DNA of 42,205 nucleotides, taken from positions 1-42,205 of the forward strand of contig CABSAN010000015.1 of the NCBI GenBank assembly GCA_902475785.1, written 5' to 3'. The notes under the pieces were generated by a model. It was not told the origin of the DNA, searched no databases, and worked only from the letters and a program-made list of their open reading frames with translations. Below are positions 9,130 to 17,103 of the stretch, piece by piece. Numbering within the stretch: position 1 is the stretch's first letter; each line of letters starts with the position of its first letter. The translations under genes and the position numbers were made by a program. This DNA comes from an uncultured Collinsella sp. (GTDB lineage: Bacteria; Actinomycetota; Coriobacteriia; Coriobacteriales; Coriobacteriaceae).

Positions 9130-9493
9130 GGAAAGTGTGTCCCGGAATTCTTGTCTGGAATGGGATGCAGTTTCCGCTTGGGACCCGATTGGGAAAGTGT
9201 GTCCCACTATTCAGCTGGATTCCGGGATGTATTTTCCGGTTGAGGCTCGTTGGGAAAGTGCGTCCCACTTTGGGGGCTGATTCTGGGACGTGGTTTCCGG
9301 TTGGCTCTCATTGGGAAAGTTCATCCCATTTCTCGGCCTAATTATGGGACGCAGTTTCCCGTTGAGGACCCTTTGGGAAAGTGCGTCCCGGTCTGGGCGC
9401 GGGACTGCGGATGGATTTTCCGGATGAGGGCTTGACGGAAAATGTGTCCCGTTCCGGGCGCTAATTGTGGGATGCAGTTTCCGCTTGCGGAGT
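9130..9493. repeat. Repeat array 1: six 61-62 bp units of inverted half-sites
   Basis: Units begin with GGAAA at 9130, 9192, 9253, 9314, 9376 and 9437. Each contains a forward half-site near GGAAAGTGYGTCCC, about 18 bp, then the reverse half-site near GGGAYGCAGTTTCC, and a 15-16 bp linker. Every unit can fold back on itself. Most of the linkers are also recognisably related. The block lies between the plus-strand terminator and the terminator of the surface-protein gene. Short open frames cross it but have no ribosome site, and the 61-62 bp period breaks frame at each unit, so I do not call it coding. Confidence 0.9.
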
Positions 9494-9506
9494 CTCCACT
9501 CAACAG

Positions 9507-9546
9507 AAAACCCGGGTGGCCTGTTTTTTGGCTACCCGGGTTTTTT
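9507..9546 (-). terminator. Strong bidirectional terminator after the surface-protein gene
   Basis: AAAACCCGGGTGGCC pairs with GGCTACCCGGGTTTT with one mismatch, flanked by T-runs on the plus strand (TTTTTT) and a shorter one on the minus strand. It is 27 bp beyond the stop at 9573. Confidence 0.88.
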
Positions 9547-9572
9547 GGTTTGTCGATATGTTCGACTGGCCG

Positions 9573-12500
9573 CTAGTGGGTCTTGCGATGCTTGATCAGC
9601 ATGATGAGGGCTATTGCCACCAGAACGATACCCGCCGCTGCTGCGGTAGCGACTATTGCTAGCGTTTGGTCACCGGTGCCTGCGAGGTTCTTGGCTGAGG
9701 TTGTGGCCTTCGCCTTGGTTTCGGTGCTGCCGTCCGCCTTAGGCTTATCCGGATTCGTCGAGGTCTCGGGCGTCTCCGGGGTCGTCGGAGTCTCGGGGTC
9801 CTTTGAGCCTTCGGAATCGGTTGGGCCGGCGGTGTTTACCAGCGTATGGTCCAGGAACTTCTTGGCGCCCGCACTTGCCTGTGAGAACAGGCGGCGCGTG
9901 CGGATCGGGGTGGCGTTCACCGTTGTGGGCGCCGTCTCCTCGGCCTCGATATTCACGAGCGTCGTGCCGGTGTCGAGGCCCACGTCGTTGTATCCCACGT
10001 GGCAGTAGTACTGCGCGCCGTCATCCTCCGCCGTCAGGTCAATCTCGAGCGTTGAGGCCGTTCCGGCTGGGAGGCTGCCATCGGCAGCCACGCGCTGGAA
10101 CTCGGCCTCGCCGCGAACCTTGCGGTACCAGATATATGACGGCGCCAGCTCCGTTTCACTGCCGTCGGCATTGCGCTGCGTCACATGGCCGATCGCCGAG
10201 AGTGTCAGCTTGTCTCCCGCCGAGCACTCGACCGAAGAGTCATACTCGAGGGCCGACCTCTCCGCTGTATCCGCCGCAGGTCCGCTCACGGTCATCGTCA
10301 TGCCATCGGGCATGGTCTTGACCGTGATGATCGCCGAGCGAATACCCGTTTCGGCCGTTGAATCATTCTTAACGGCGGCGATGGCGAATCGATACTCCGT
10401 ATTCGGCAACAGCCCATCCCACTTAAGCGAGGTCTGCGTGTTGTCGGCAATCTTCCAGCTATTGACGACCGCATCCGCCGCATTGCTCTGCAGCATGCCC
10501 ACGCCGTAGCTAAAGCCACTCTTGTTTGCGAGTACATCGTCCCAGCTAAACGTAACGCTGGTCGAATCGACGGCGTTTGCCGTAAAGCCCGTCACGGCCG
10601 GCGCGTCGGGCATCTCGACGTCCTTAACGTCATAGCCCACGATCCAGAACTGGTCGGTGTCCTTGGTGCCGAGCTTGTCGCCCGAGTCTGCCTCGAACTT
10701 GTCGACATCCACCGCGTTGACGCCCAGACGCCACACAAAACCGTACTTGCCCTGCGCGGCCTCGGGCAGGTTGTCGACGGTGCCGCCGTATTCGGTCGAT
10801 TCACTCGAGGAGTTACCCGTAGTAAAGCCGGCGTTGGCACCAAAGCACAGGCCGCCAAACAACTCGTGCTTTGCGAGCTTCGCGCCCATGACAACGCTGC
10901 CGTTCAGCGTCAAGCCGAGCTCGAGCTCCTGCTCCTTGCCCTCCTCGACTTCGATGGTCTGCTCAATGCTCGCCCCCGACTGCGCGGCGGCGCCGTTAAA
11001 CCCATCGTGCGTGTAGGCGCGCGTTACGCCAGGCTTGCCCAGGCCAAAGGAATCCCCAACGGGAGTCTCGCCGTTGAGCGTCGTTTGATAGGTTCCGGGT
11101 TCTCCCGACCGGTTGGTCAAAAAGTAGCTGAGCGGCGTCATATTGTGCTGTTTGGCAATGCGGTCATAGGCCTCGACATTAACGACCGAGGTCTGCGCGC
11201 CGAGCGACACGGGCGCCGCCATCACGCCCTTGCCACCAGTTTCCTCATTTTCGATCTCATACTCGTAATAGACCATCGGAATCGTGTAGAGCACGGCCTT
11301 GTCACCCTCGCCGGCATGCGACTCATAGCTTACGCTTGCGCTGACCGTGCGCTCGCTCCGGTAGTCATAGCATCCCTCGGCGGCAAAATCGACTGAAGCA
11401 TTCATCGCGACCAGGGGCGGACCGGTCTGCACCTCGACGGCAACGCCCAACTCGGCGCCAATGGTATAGCCCTGGGATGTCCCCGTGCCCTTTTCCTCTC
11501 CGTATGACGTGCCGCCCAACACCAGATAGCCGTATGCCTGCTCCAGATCCTCAACATAGGGCGCATCCTGCAGCACGGCAAGCACGCGCGGGTTGGTATA
11601 GACCTTGTAGCGGTCCTTGTACGTGATCTTGACGCTGTCGTTGTCGACATCGGGCAGCGCGAGCGAGATAAATGTGCCGTAGGTAGTGCCGCGACGGTTG
11701 CTCTCACTAATCACCTGCTCCTCGCCGCGGCGCACCTTTCCGTTCTCGTCGAGCGAAAAATGCGAGGCGGTCATCCAATAGTAGTCATCGTTCTTGCGCA
11801 GGTCCTCGTCGCGGTGCTTGCCCACCACGGCGATAAAGCTCTCGTTATAGCGGTCCGAACCCGAGACGCCGCCCGCCTTGACGTCGCTGATCCACACCTG
11901 CTCTATACCCTTGTGGTCATGCTTGTTGCTGCTGTTGTATTGCTGACCGCTCATGCTCATGGTTCCGACCATGGACCCCAAGCCCTGAGCCCCGCTCTGT
12001 GCCGTGTTGCAGGCAAAGTCGCGGAACACATCGCCGCCCACGAGCACCTCGTCGACCGCCAGCTGCTCGGACAGGCCGTCAAGGTTGGCAGTGGCAAGGG
12101 CAATAGGCGCCAAGGTGCACGGATAGCGCTTATCCTGAGCGCTATCCTTCCATGCGCTGTTGGGCACATGCATCAGCCCATAGGAGGCGAGGAGCCCGTC
12201 TCTGTATTCCTTACAATCGGAAAGCTTGAACTCGCCAGACTCCGAGTCAAAATACGCGTAGCGGTACAGCGCGCCGTACAGCCCCTTGCTGCCGTCAGAA
12301 GCGCCGTAATCAAAAGCGCTGCGTTGCCAGTCATAGCCCGCAAGAATAAGGCCCGTGACGGTTTCACCCGTCTTCTTTCCTTCTTCATCGTAGGCGGCAA
12401 ACGTGCCGAACGTCGCATTCGCAGCGACCATGGTCTTGCCGTTCGCGGAGAGGGAGATTGCGCCCGCGTCGCCCAGAGCATCGACATGGACGAGCGCACC

Positions 12501-13673
12501 CTTGGATGCATCCCACGAAAACAGCTCGCAATGCGTCGACTTATCAATATTCTTCTTGCCGTAGGGTGCCGAGACCACGATGGCGAGGTCATCGCAAAAA
12601 TCGCGATCGAGGTCGCCGGCCGCTAGCGAAACGACAGGAGCTGACTGAAGCTGCGTCCAGGAGTCGTTCCCGCCCTTGTTGTGCGTGGTGTAGTCCGCGG
12701 CGTTACCGGCATCGATCTTGACGACGCTTTGCTTCCAGTTGCCGCCCTCCAAGTCATACATGTCGACTACAGCCTTGCGCACGCCGTTCTCGTCGACATA
12801 GCAGCCCGCGTAGACAAAAAGCTCGTCGACGCCGTCGCCATCGACATCGCCCGCCTCGACATCAAAGACGGCGTCGTGCTCTTGCAGGTAACCGGCATCC
12901 AGGTACTTAAAACGGCCTTCGTACATCATATTAGTGTTGACCGTCACCGGCAGGTGTGTGTCGAGAGTGCGCGTACGCCCGTTGCTAAACGAGTAGAGGA
13001 CCAGCTCAACCTTTCCGGCGTATGACTTGCTGTCAATCGTCGTGGAAGAACTGTCGCCGTAGGCACGGAGCTCGGCAACGCGGCTCTTTTTGCCCGTGCT
13101 GGCGTCGCTGCAGAACTCAACACTCGTGGCGTGAATGCCCGAGAAACCGTTGTTGTCGTTGGCGAGTACTGTTGAGGACTCATTGTTGCTTAGGTACGAC
13201 CAGGTGCCGCCACCGTAGTCGCTATGCTTGTAGAGATCGCTGTTCGTATCGAAGTTGTTGACGTTTTGCCAGAACTTTGCGGCGCCCCACACACTTCCAT
13301 AGCCATCGAAGAGTTTGCTGCTGCCGCCAATGTCACCGCGCTCGACGTTCTCGAGCTTGTCGCGCAGAGTGTAGCGATTGCCATGGCTACCGTTAGCTGC
13401 CATATAGACCTCGCTGCGCGTGGCAAACGTCGTGGGGGTATCAGTGGAATAGGGGCCAACGGTATCGGCCGGAATGTCCTCGCTCGTGCCCAGACCCAGG
13501 GCTTGATAATCCTGCTCGGTCATATCGGTGATTGCGGGCGCGTCTGCCGCCTGGGCAACCTGGGGCGTGGCCGTGAAGCAGGCGACGCTCGTGGCGATCA
13601 ACGCAGCAAGCGCCGCCGTCCCAACAAGCGGGATTTTCGACAGCCTACGGATACGGGGGTGTGGAACGTACAT
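9573..13673 (-). CDS. Giant wall-anchored surface protein (FG-GAP-like repeats, FN3, Ig-like, LAGTGD sorting signal)
   Basis: 1366 residues from ATG 13673, which has GAGGT 6-7 bases upstream and begins a clear signal peptide cleaved near residue 43 (PQVAQAA-D). Residues about 200-700 carry FG-GAP/VCBS-like calcium-loop motifs: GDVDGDGVDELFV (near 270), AAGDLDRDFCDDLAIV (near 350), ATANLDGLSEQLAV and ALPDVDNDSVKITY, suggesting a beta-propeller. Residues about 735-960 are beta-rich with alternating polarity (AELGVAVEV, NASVDFAAEG, TVSASVSYES). A fibronectin type III domain (about 1020-1120) and an Ig-like domain ending GAQYYCHVGYNDVG (about 1124-1237) follow. The C-terminus has a Pro/Thr-rich spacer, LAGTGD near 1328, a membrane segment and KHRKTH, a sortase anchor. 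Probable adhesin or polymer binder (inference). It is flanked by two repeat arrays. Confidence 0.9.
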   Translation of the reverse strand: MYVPHPRIRRLSKIPLVGTAALAALIATSVACFTATPQVAQAADAPAITDMTEQDYQALGLGTSEDIPADTVGPYSTDTPTTFATRSEVYMAANGSHGNRYTLRDKLENVERGDIGGSSKLFDGYGSVWGAAKFWQNVNNFDTNSDLYKHSDYGGGTWSYLSNNESSTVLANDNNGFSGIHATSVEFCSDASTGKKSRVAELRAYGDSSSTTIDSKSYAGKVELVLYSFSNGRTRTLDTHLPVTVNTNMMYEGRFKYLDAGYLQEHDAVFDVEAGDVDGDGVDELFVYAGCYVDENGVRKAVVDMYDLEGGNWKQSVVKIDAGNAADYTTHNKGGNDSWTQLQSAPVVSLAAGDLDRDFCDDLAIVVSAPYGKKNIDKSTHCELFSWDASKGALVHVDALGDAGAISLSANGKTMVAANATFGTFAAYDEEGKKTGETVTGLILAGYDWQRSAFDYGASDGSKGLYGALYRYAYFDSESGEFKLSDCKEYRDGLLASYGLMHVPNSAWKDSAQDKRYPCTLAPIALATANLDGLSEQLAVDEVLVGGDVFRDFACNTAQSGAQGLGSMVGTMSMSGQQYNSSNKHDHKGIEQVWISDVKAGGVSGSDRYNESFIAVVGKHRDEDLRKNDDYYWMTASHFSLDENGKVRRGEEQVISESNRRGTTYGTFISLALPDVDNDSVKITYKDRYKVYTNPRVLAVLQDAPYVEDLEQAYGYLVLGGTSYGEEKGTGTSQGYTIGAELGVAVEVQTGPPLVAMNASVDFAAEGCYDYRSERTVSASVSYESHAGEGDKAVLYTIPMVYYEYEIENEETGGKGVMAAPVSLGAQTSVVNVEAYDRIAKQHNMTPLSYFLTNRSGEPGTYQTTLNGETPVGDSFGLGKPGVTRAYTHDGFNGAAAQSGASIEQTIEVEEGKEQELELGLTLNGSVVMGAKLAKHELFGGLCFGANAGFTTGNSSSESTEYGGTVDNLPEAAQGKYGFVWRLGVNAVDVDKFEADSGDKLGTKDTDQFWIVGYDVKDVEMPDAPAVTGFTANAVDSTSVTFSWDDVLANKSGFSYGVGMLQSNAADAVVNSWKIADNTQTSLKWDGLLPNTEYRFAIAAVKNDSTAETGIRSAIITVKTMPDGMTMTVSGPAADTAERSALEYDSSVECSAGDKLTLSAIGHVTQRNADGSETELAPSYIWYRKVRGEAEFQRVAADGSLPAGTASTLEIDLTAEDDGAQYYCHVGYNDVGLDTGTTLVNIEAEETAPTTVNATPIRTRRLFSQASAGAKKFLDHTLVNTAGPTDSEGSKDPETPTTPETPETSTNPDKPKADGSTETKAKATTSAKNLAGTGDQTLAIVATAAAAGIVLVAIALIMLIKHRKTH

Positions 13674-13797
13674 GAGGGACCTCGCTTTATTCGAGTGGAG
13701 TGGACTCATCTTTTGCAAATGATACGTCCGATGCCCGATATCACGTGTCTCATTTTCGCCAACGGCGTGTCTCATTTTTGAGAATCCGAGATGCCGC

Positions 13798-14269
13798 GGA
13801 AATCTTATCCCAGCTCAAAGGCCATTTCTGGGATGTATTTTCCGTCGAGTGCCTCATCGGGAAACTGCATCCCATTTCAAGCGTCGATTCTGGGACGCAT
13901 TTTCCCCTTAGACCCTCAACCGGAAACCGCATCCCACTTTGAGCGCAAATTCCGGGATGCATTTTCCGCTTGAGCCTCATTGGGAAACGGCGTCCCACTT
14001 TGAGGGCTGATTGTGGGATGCATTTTCCGGTTTTGCTCTCATTGGGAAAATGCATCCCGTTTCTTGACCGAATAATGGGACGCAATTTCCCGTTGGAGCG
14101 CCTTTGGGAAAGTGTGTCCCACTTCGACCGCCCAGAGTGGGATGCACTTTCCGCAAAGCACCTCAACGGGAAACTACGTCCCATTCCAAAGGCAAATTCC
14201 GGGACGCATTTTTCGAAAGCCTGCCCATCCGGAAAGCCCGTCCCACTTTGGACGCATCCGGGCACGGAA
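13798..14269. repeat. Repeat array 2: about 7.5 units of 61-62 bp, related to array 1
   Basis: Units begin with GGAAA at 13798, 13860, 13922, 13983, 14045, 14107, 14169 and 14231; the last is partial. The half-sites are the same as in array 1 (GGAAANNGCRTCCC and GGGAYGCATTTTCC). Units at 13983, 14045 and 14107 resemble array 1 units at 9253, 9314 and 9376 in the linkers as well, in the same order and orientation. The array lies upstream of the surface-protein gene, so its promoter is inside or just downstream of this block. An open frame of 171 codons crosses it on the minus strand without a ribosome site; I treat it as chance. Confidence 0.9.
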
Positions 14270-14304
14270 CCATCGACCTATCAGGCCTCCCATCAATAAA
14301 GAGG

Positions 14305-14433
14305 CGTCCTCCCGGACGGCGGGGCACGAAGTTCATCGCGAGTTCCGCACGCAAAGAAGGCCACTTAATGTGGCCTTCGTCTTGCGCAGGACTGTAGAGC
14401 AGGGAACTTCGTGCCCCGACGCCCGGGAGGACG
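14305..14433. repeat. Composite palindrome: 29-bp outer arms around a terminator hairpin
   Basis: Outer arms 14305-14333 and 14405-14433 (CGTCCTCCCGG...GGGGCACGAAGTT) pair at 27 of 29 positions. The inner hairpin GAAGGCCAC/GTGGCCTTC is at 14356-14378. On the minus strand the hairpin is followed by TTTG and would terminate the flavodoxin-like gene. The inner part is the inverted counterpart of 9066-9126. Confidence 0.88.
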
Positions 14434-14475
14434 TTTCATTTAGAAAGATGGACCGACCGCCGTCAGCGATGGGAG

Positions 14476-15027
14476 CTACTCCCCCAGCACGGCCTTTTTG
14501 GCGGCTGCAGCCATGTTGTCCAGATCTTCCTTGGTGGGGTGATCCTTTGCGGCGACCCAGTTATCGAGCAGCATCTTAAAGCGGACATTGTCGGGATCTT
14601 GCTCGAGCATGGCCTCGTAGCGCTGCTTGACCGCGGGACCCATCTTGCCCTGGCACATTGCCCAACCCACAAGCTCGGCATCCTCGGCCAAATTGGAGGT
14701 CACGCGATTGATAATCTGCTGATAATAGCTCTGATCGGCACCAAAACCGCAGGTACCGAACAGAAAGACGCGCTTGCCGTGCAAGGCGGAGAGCAACGCC
14801 GCGACCGAAGGCGTGCATGCGCCCTTGTCGCACCAAAAGCCGACGAGCACCGTATCGGCAGCACAGGCACCCTGCGCCTCGCGCGCAACCTGATCTGCGT
14901 CCGCATCGTCGCTCAGCGCGGCAGCGTGAATAAACTCGACGCCTGCAGCCTGTAGGGCACGCTTGATTGCGCCCGAAACCATCCTGGTATTACCGCTCTT
15001 GCTGTTAACCACCAAAGAGCACGTCAT
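14476..15027 (-). CDS. Flavodoxin-family protein, BilS-like
   Basis: 183 residues from ATG 15027, with GAGG 10 bases upstream; GTG 15033, two codons earlier, is also possible. The N-terminal loop SLVVNSKSGNTRMV is the FMN phosphate-binding P-loop of flavodoxins. The middle has VLVGFWCDKGACTPSV, KRVFLFGTCGFGADQSYY and WAMCQGKMGPAVKQRYEAML, and the C-terminal part has AAKDHPTKEDLDNM. This pattern fits my memory of the BilS group, flavodoxin-like partners of the gut bilirubin reductase BilR. No bilR-like gene is in the window, so only the flavodoxin family is firm; the BilS link is a hypothesis. It is a single gene with a terminator downstream and a large palindrome upstream. Confidence 0.8.
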   Translation of the reverse strand: MTCSLVVNSKSGNTRMVSGAIKRALQAAGVEFIHAAALSDDADADQVAREAQGACAADTVLVGFWCDKGACTPSVAALLSALHGKRVFLFGTCGFGADQSYYQQIINRVTSNLAEDAELVGWAMCQGKMGPAVKQRYEAMLEQDPDNVRFKMLLDNWVAAKDHPTKEDLDNMAAAAKKAVLGE

Positions 15028-15125
15028 AGTCACGTTGCCTCGTATCCCCCAAAACTAAAGCCACTAATGCAATTTATTAGATGAATATCTTAGTACTAAC
15101 GACGCAGATGTACAGAGCAACCCGG

Positions 15126-15231
15126 TAGTCTTTTTGGGACGGGGCTTTTTTAGCTACCTCAAGCCCCAAAGCACCCCATGGCCATTCGGCTGGATAGGGG
15201 TAGCTAAAAAAGCCCCGTCCCAAAAAGACTA
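15126..15231. repeat. Perfect 33-bp inverted repeat, GGGACGGGGCTTTTTT family
   Basis: Arms 15126-15158 and 15199-15231 are perfect reverse complements around a 40-base loop. The arm contains TTTTTGGGACGGGGC. A shorter relative is at 19425-19494. It lies 13 bp beyond the stop of the minus-strand ABC gene and could act as its terminator; the perfect arms suggest a recent or maintained palindrome. Confidence 0.9.
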
Positions 15232-15243
15232 CTTTGCGCCACG

Positions 15244-17103
15244 TTACTGTGCGAACTGGCTGCGGTAGAGTTCGGCGTAGAAGCCGCCTGCCGCTAGCAG
15301 CTCGTCGTGCGTGCCGCGCTCGATAATCTCGCCATCGCGCATTACCAGGATGCAATCGGCGTTGCGAATCGTCGACAGGCGGTGTGCCACGACAAAGCTC
15401 GTGCGGCCAGCCATGAGCTCGTCGAATGCCGCCTGCACCTGCAGCTCGGTACGCGTATCGATGCTCGACGTTGCCTCGTCCAGCAGCAGAATCGCCGGAT
15501 CGGTGAGCATAACGCGCGCAATGCACAGCAGCTGTTTTTGACCCTGGCTAAACGTGCCGCCGTCCTCGCCGATCACCGTATCGTAGCCGCCTGGCAGCTG
15601 CACGATAAACTTATGCGCATGAGCGCGCTTGGCGGCCTCGACAATCTGCTCGCGCGTGGCATCGGGGCAACCGTAGGCAATGTTTTCGGCTACCGTGCCC
15701 TCGAACAGCCAGGTGTCCTGCAGCACCATGCCAAAGGCGCGGCGCAGGCTCGCGCGCGTGTAGTCACGCGAGGAGCGACCATCGACTACGATGCGCCCAG
15801 CATCGATATCGTAAAAGCGCAGCAGCAGGTTGATGAGCGTCGTCTTGCCACAGCCCGTGGGACCGACGAGCGCATAGCGCATACCGGGCTTGGCATCGAT
15901 GCAGATATCCTTCAGCAGTTTGCGGTCGGGCACATAGCTAAAGTCCACATGCTCAAAGGTCACCTCACCCTGCGGGGCGGCAAGTTCCACGGCATCCGCC
16001 GCATCGGGCTCCTGCTCGCGCGCATCGAGCAGCGCAAACATGCGGCGCGCCGAGGCATACGCCGTCTGGATCTGCGTAATGACGTTGGTGACCTCGTTGA
16101 ACGGCTTGGTGTACTGGTTGGCGTAGGACAGGAAGATCTGCACGCCGCCCACCGTAAGCGCCGCAGGCACGCCCGTGATCACGCCCGCGCAGCCGATCAC
16201 GGCAACCACGGCGTAGATGATGTTGTTGATAAAGCGCGTACCGGGGTTGGAGAGCGAGCCCATAAACTGCGCGCGCTCGCCCGCCGTATAGAGCTCGGCG
16301 TTAAGGGCATCAAAGCGCTGTTGAGCGTGCGGGCCGTAGGCGAAGGCGTCCACGAGCTTTTGCTCACCCACATACTCCTCGATATGACCGCCGAGTTGGC
16401 CCTGGATGCGCTGTTGAGCAGTGAAGCTCTTATTGGAAAGCTTGGCGATGGCACCGGCCGCAAAGATGGAAAGCGGCGTGACGAGCACCACCACAAGCGT
16501 CATGGTCAGGTTGATGGAGAGCGTAAACGCGAGCGTGCCCACGATGGTGATGACGCCGGTAAAGAGCTGCGTAAAGCCCTGCAGCAGGCCATCGCCCACC
16601 TGGTCGACATCGTTGACCACGCGGCTCATGAGGTCGCCGTGGGCATGGCCGTCAATAAAGCTGAGCGGCATGCGGCTGAGCTTGTCGCTCGCCTCCACGC
16701 GCATGTCACGCACCGTTTCGTAGGATAGACGGTTGACGCAGTAGCCCTGCAGCCACTGGAAGGCTGCCGCGCCCACCACGACGATTGCGAGCTTGGTAAC
16801 GAGCGGCAGCAGCGACCCGAAGTCCACCTGCCCGGCGGCAACGATGAGGTCGATGCCCTCGCCGATGAGGATGGGCGTATAGAGTTGCAAGACCACCGAG
16901 ATGGCGGCGCTCACAAACGACGCCGTAAACGAAATGCGATGCGGACGGACGTAGCCCAGCAGACGGCGAGTTACCGCGCCTACGGGGTAACGCTCGGGGT
17001 CGCCGGGCTGGCGCGGACCGTCGCCCAGGTCGTTGAGGTTATCGTTGCCGGACACGTTGGCCGTCATCGTGGCGACCGAACCGGAAGAAGTATACGGATT
17101 CAT
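15244..17103 (-). CDS. ABC exporter half-transporter, catalytically canonical subunit (pair 1)
   Basis: 619 residues with an N-terminal six-helix type IV (ABCB-like) membrane domain, about residues 45-330, and a C-terminal ATPase. Walker A is VGPTGCGKTTLIN, the signature is FSQGQKQ in place of LSGGQ, and Walker B is ILLLDEATSSIDTRTE with the catalytic Glu, followed by VAHRLSTI. The first 45 residues are a loose polar stretch. The start ATG follows the TAA of the partner gene with no gap and uses GGGGG inside that gene, so the two are translationally coupled. Pairs of this kind export peptides, lipids or drugs; the substrate is unknown. Confidence 0.9.
   Translation of the reverse strand: MNPYTSSGSVATMTANVSGNDNLNDLGDGPRQPGDPERYPVGAVTRRLLGYVRPHRISFTASFVSAAISVVLQLYTPILIGEGIDLIVAAGQVDFGSLLPLVTKLAIVVVGAAAFQWLQGYCVNRLSYETVRDMRVEASDKLSRMPLSFIDGHAHGDLMSRVVNDVDQVGDGLLQGFTQLFTGVITIVGTLAFTLSINLTMTLVVVLVTPLSIFAAGAIAKLSNKSFTAQQRIQGQLGGHIEEYVGEQKLVDAFAYGPHAQQRFDALNAELYTAGERAQFMGSLSNPGTRFINNIIYAVVAVIGCAGVITGVPAALTVGGVQIFLSYANQYTKPFNEVTNVITQIQTAYASARRMFALLDAREQEPDAADAVELAAPQGEVTFEHVDFSYVPDRKLLKDICIDAKPGMRYALVGPTGCGKTTLINLLLRFYDIDAGRIVVDGRSSRDYTRASLRRAFGMVLQDTWLFEGTVAENIAYGCPDATREQIVEAAKRAHAHKFIVQLPGGYDTVIGEDGGTFSQGQKQLLCIARVMLTDPAILLLDEATSSIDTRTELQVQAAFDELMAGRTSFVVAHRLSTIRNADCILVMRDGEIIERGTHDELLAAGGFYAELYRSQFAQ

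Noticed and set aside
13750..14265. A 171-residue protein encoded across array 2
   Set aside because: No ribosome site; the 61-62 bp period shifts frame at each unit, and similar open stretches occur in several frames on both strands, as expected from an inverted repeat array of this base content.
9130..14269. CRISPR arrays
   Set aside because: Repeats of 61-62 bp contain alternating inverted half-sites, the linkers are related rather than unique, and no cas gene is present.
15307..16728. A 473-codon open frame antisense to an ABC gene
   Set aside because: Shadow of the ABC transporter frame, rich in His, Arg and Ala as such shadows are.
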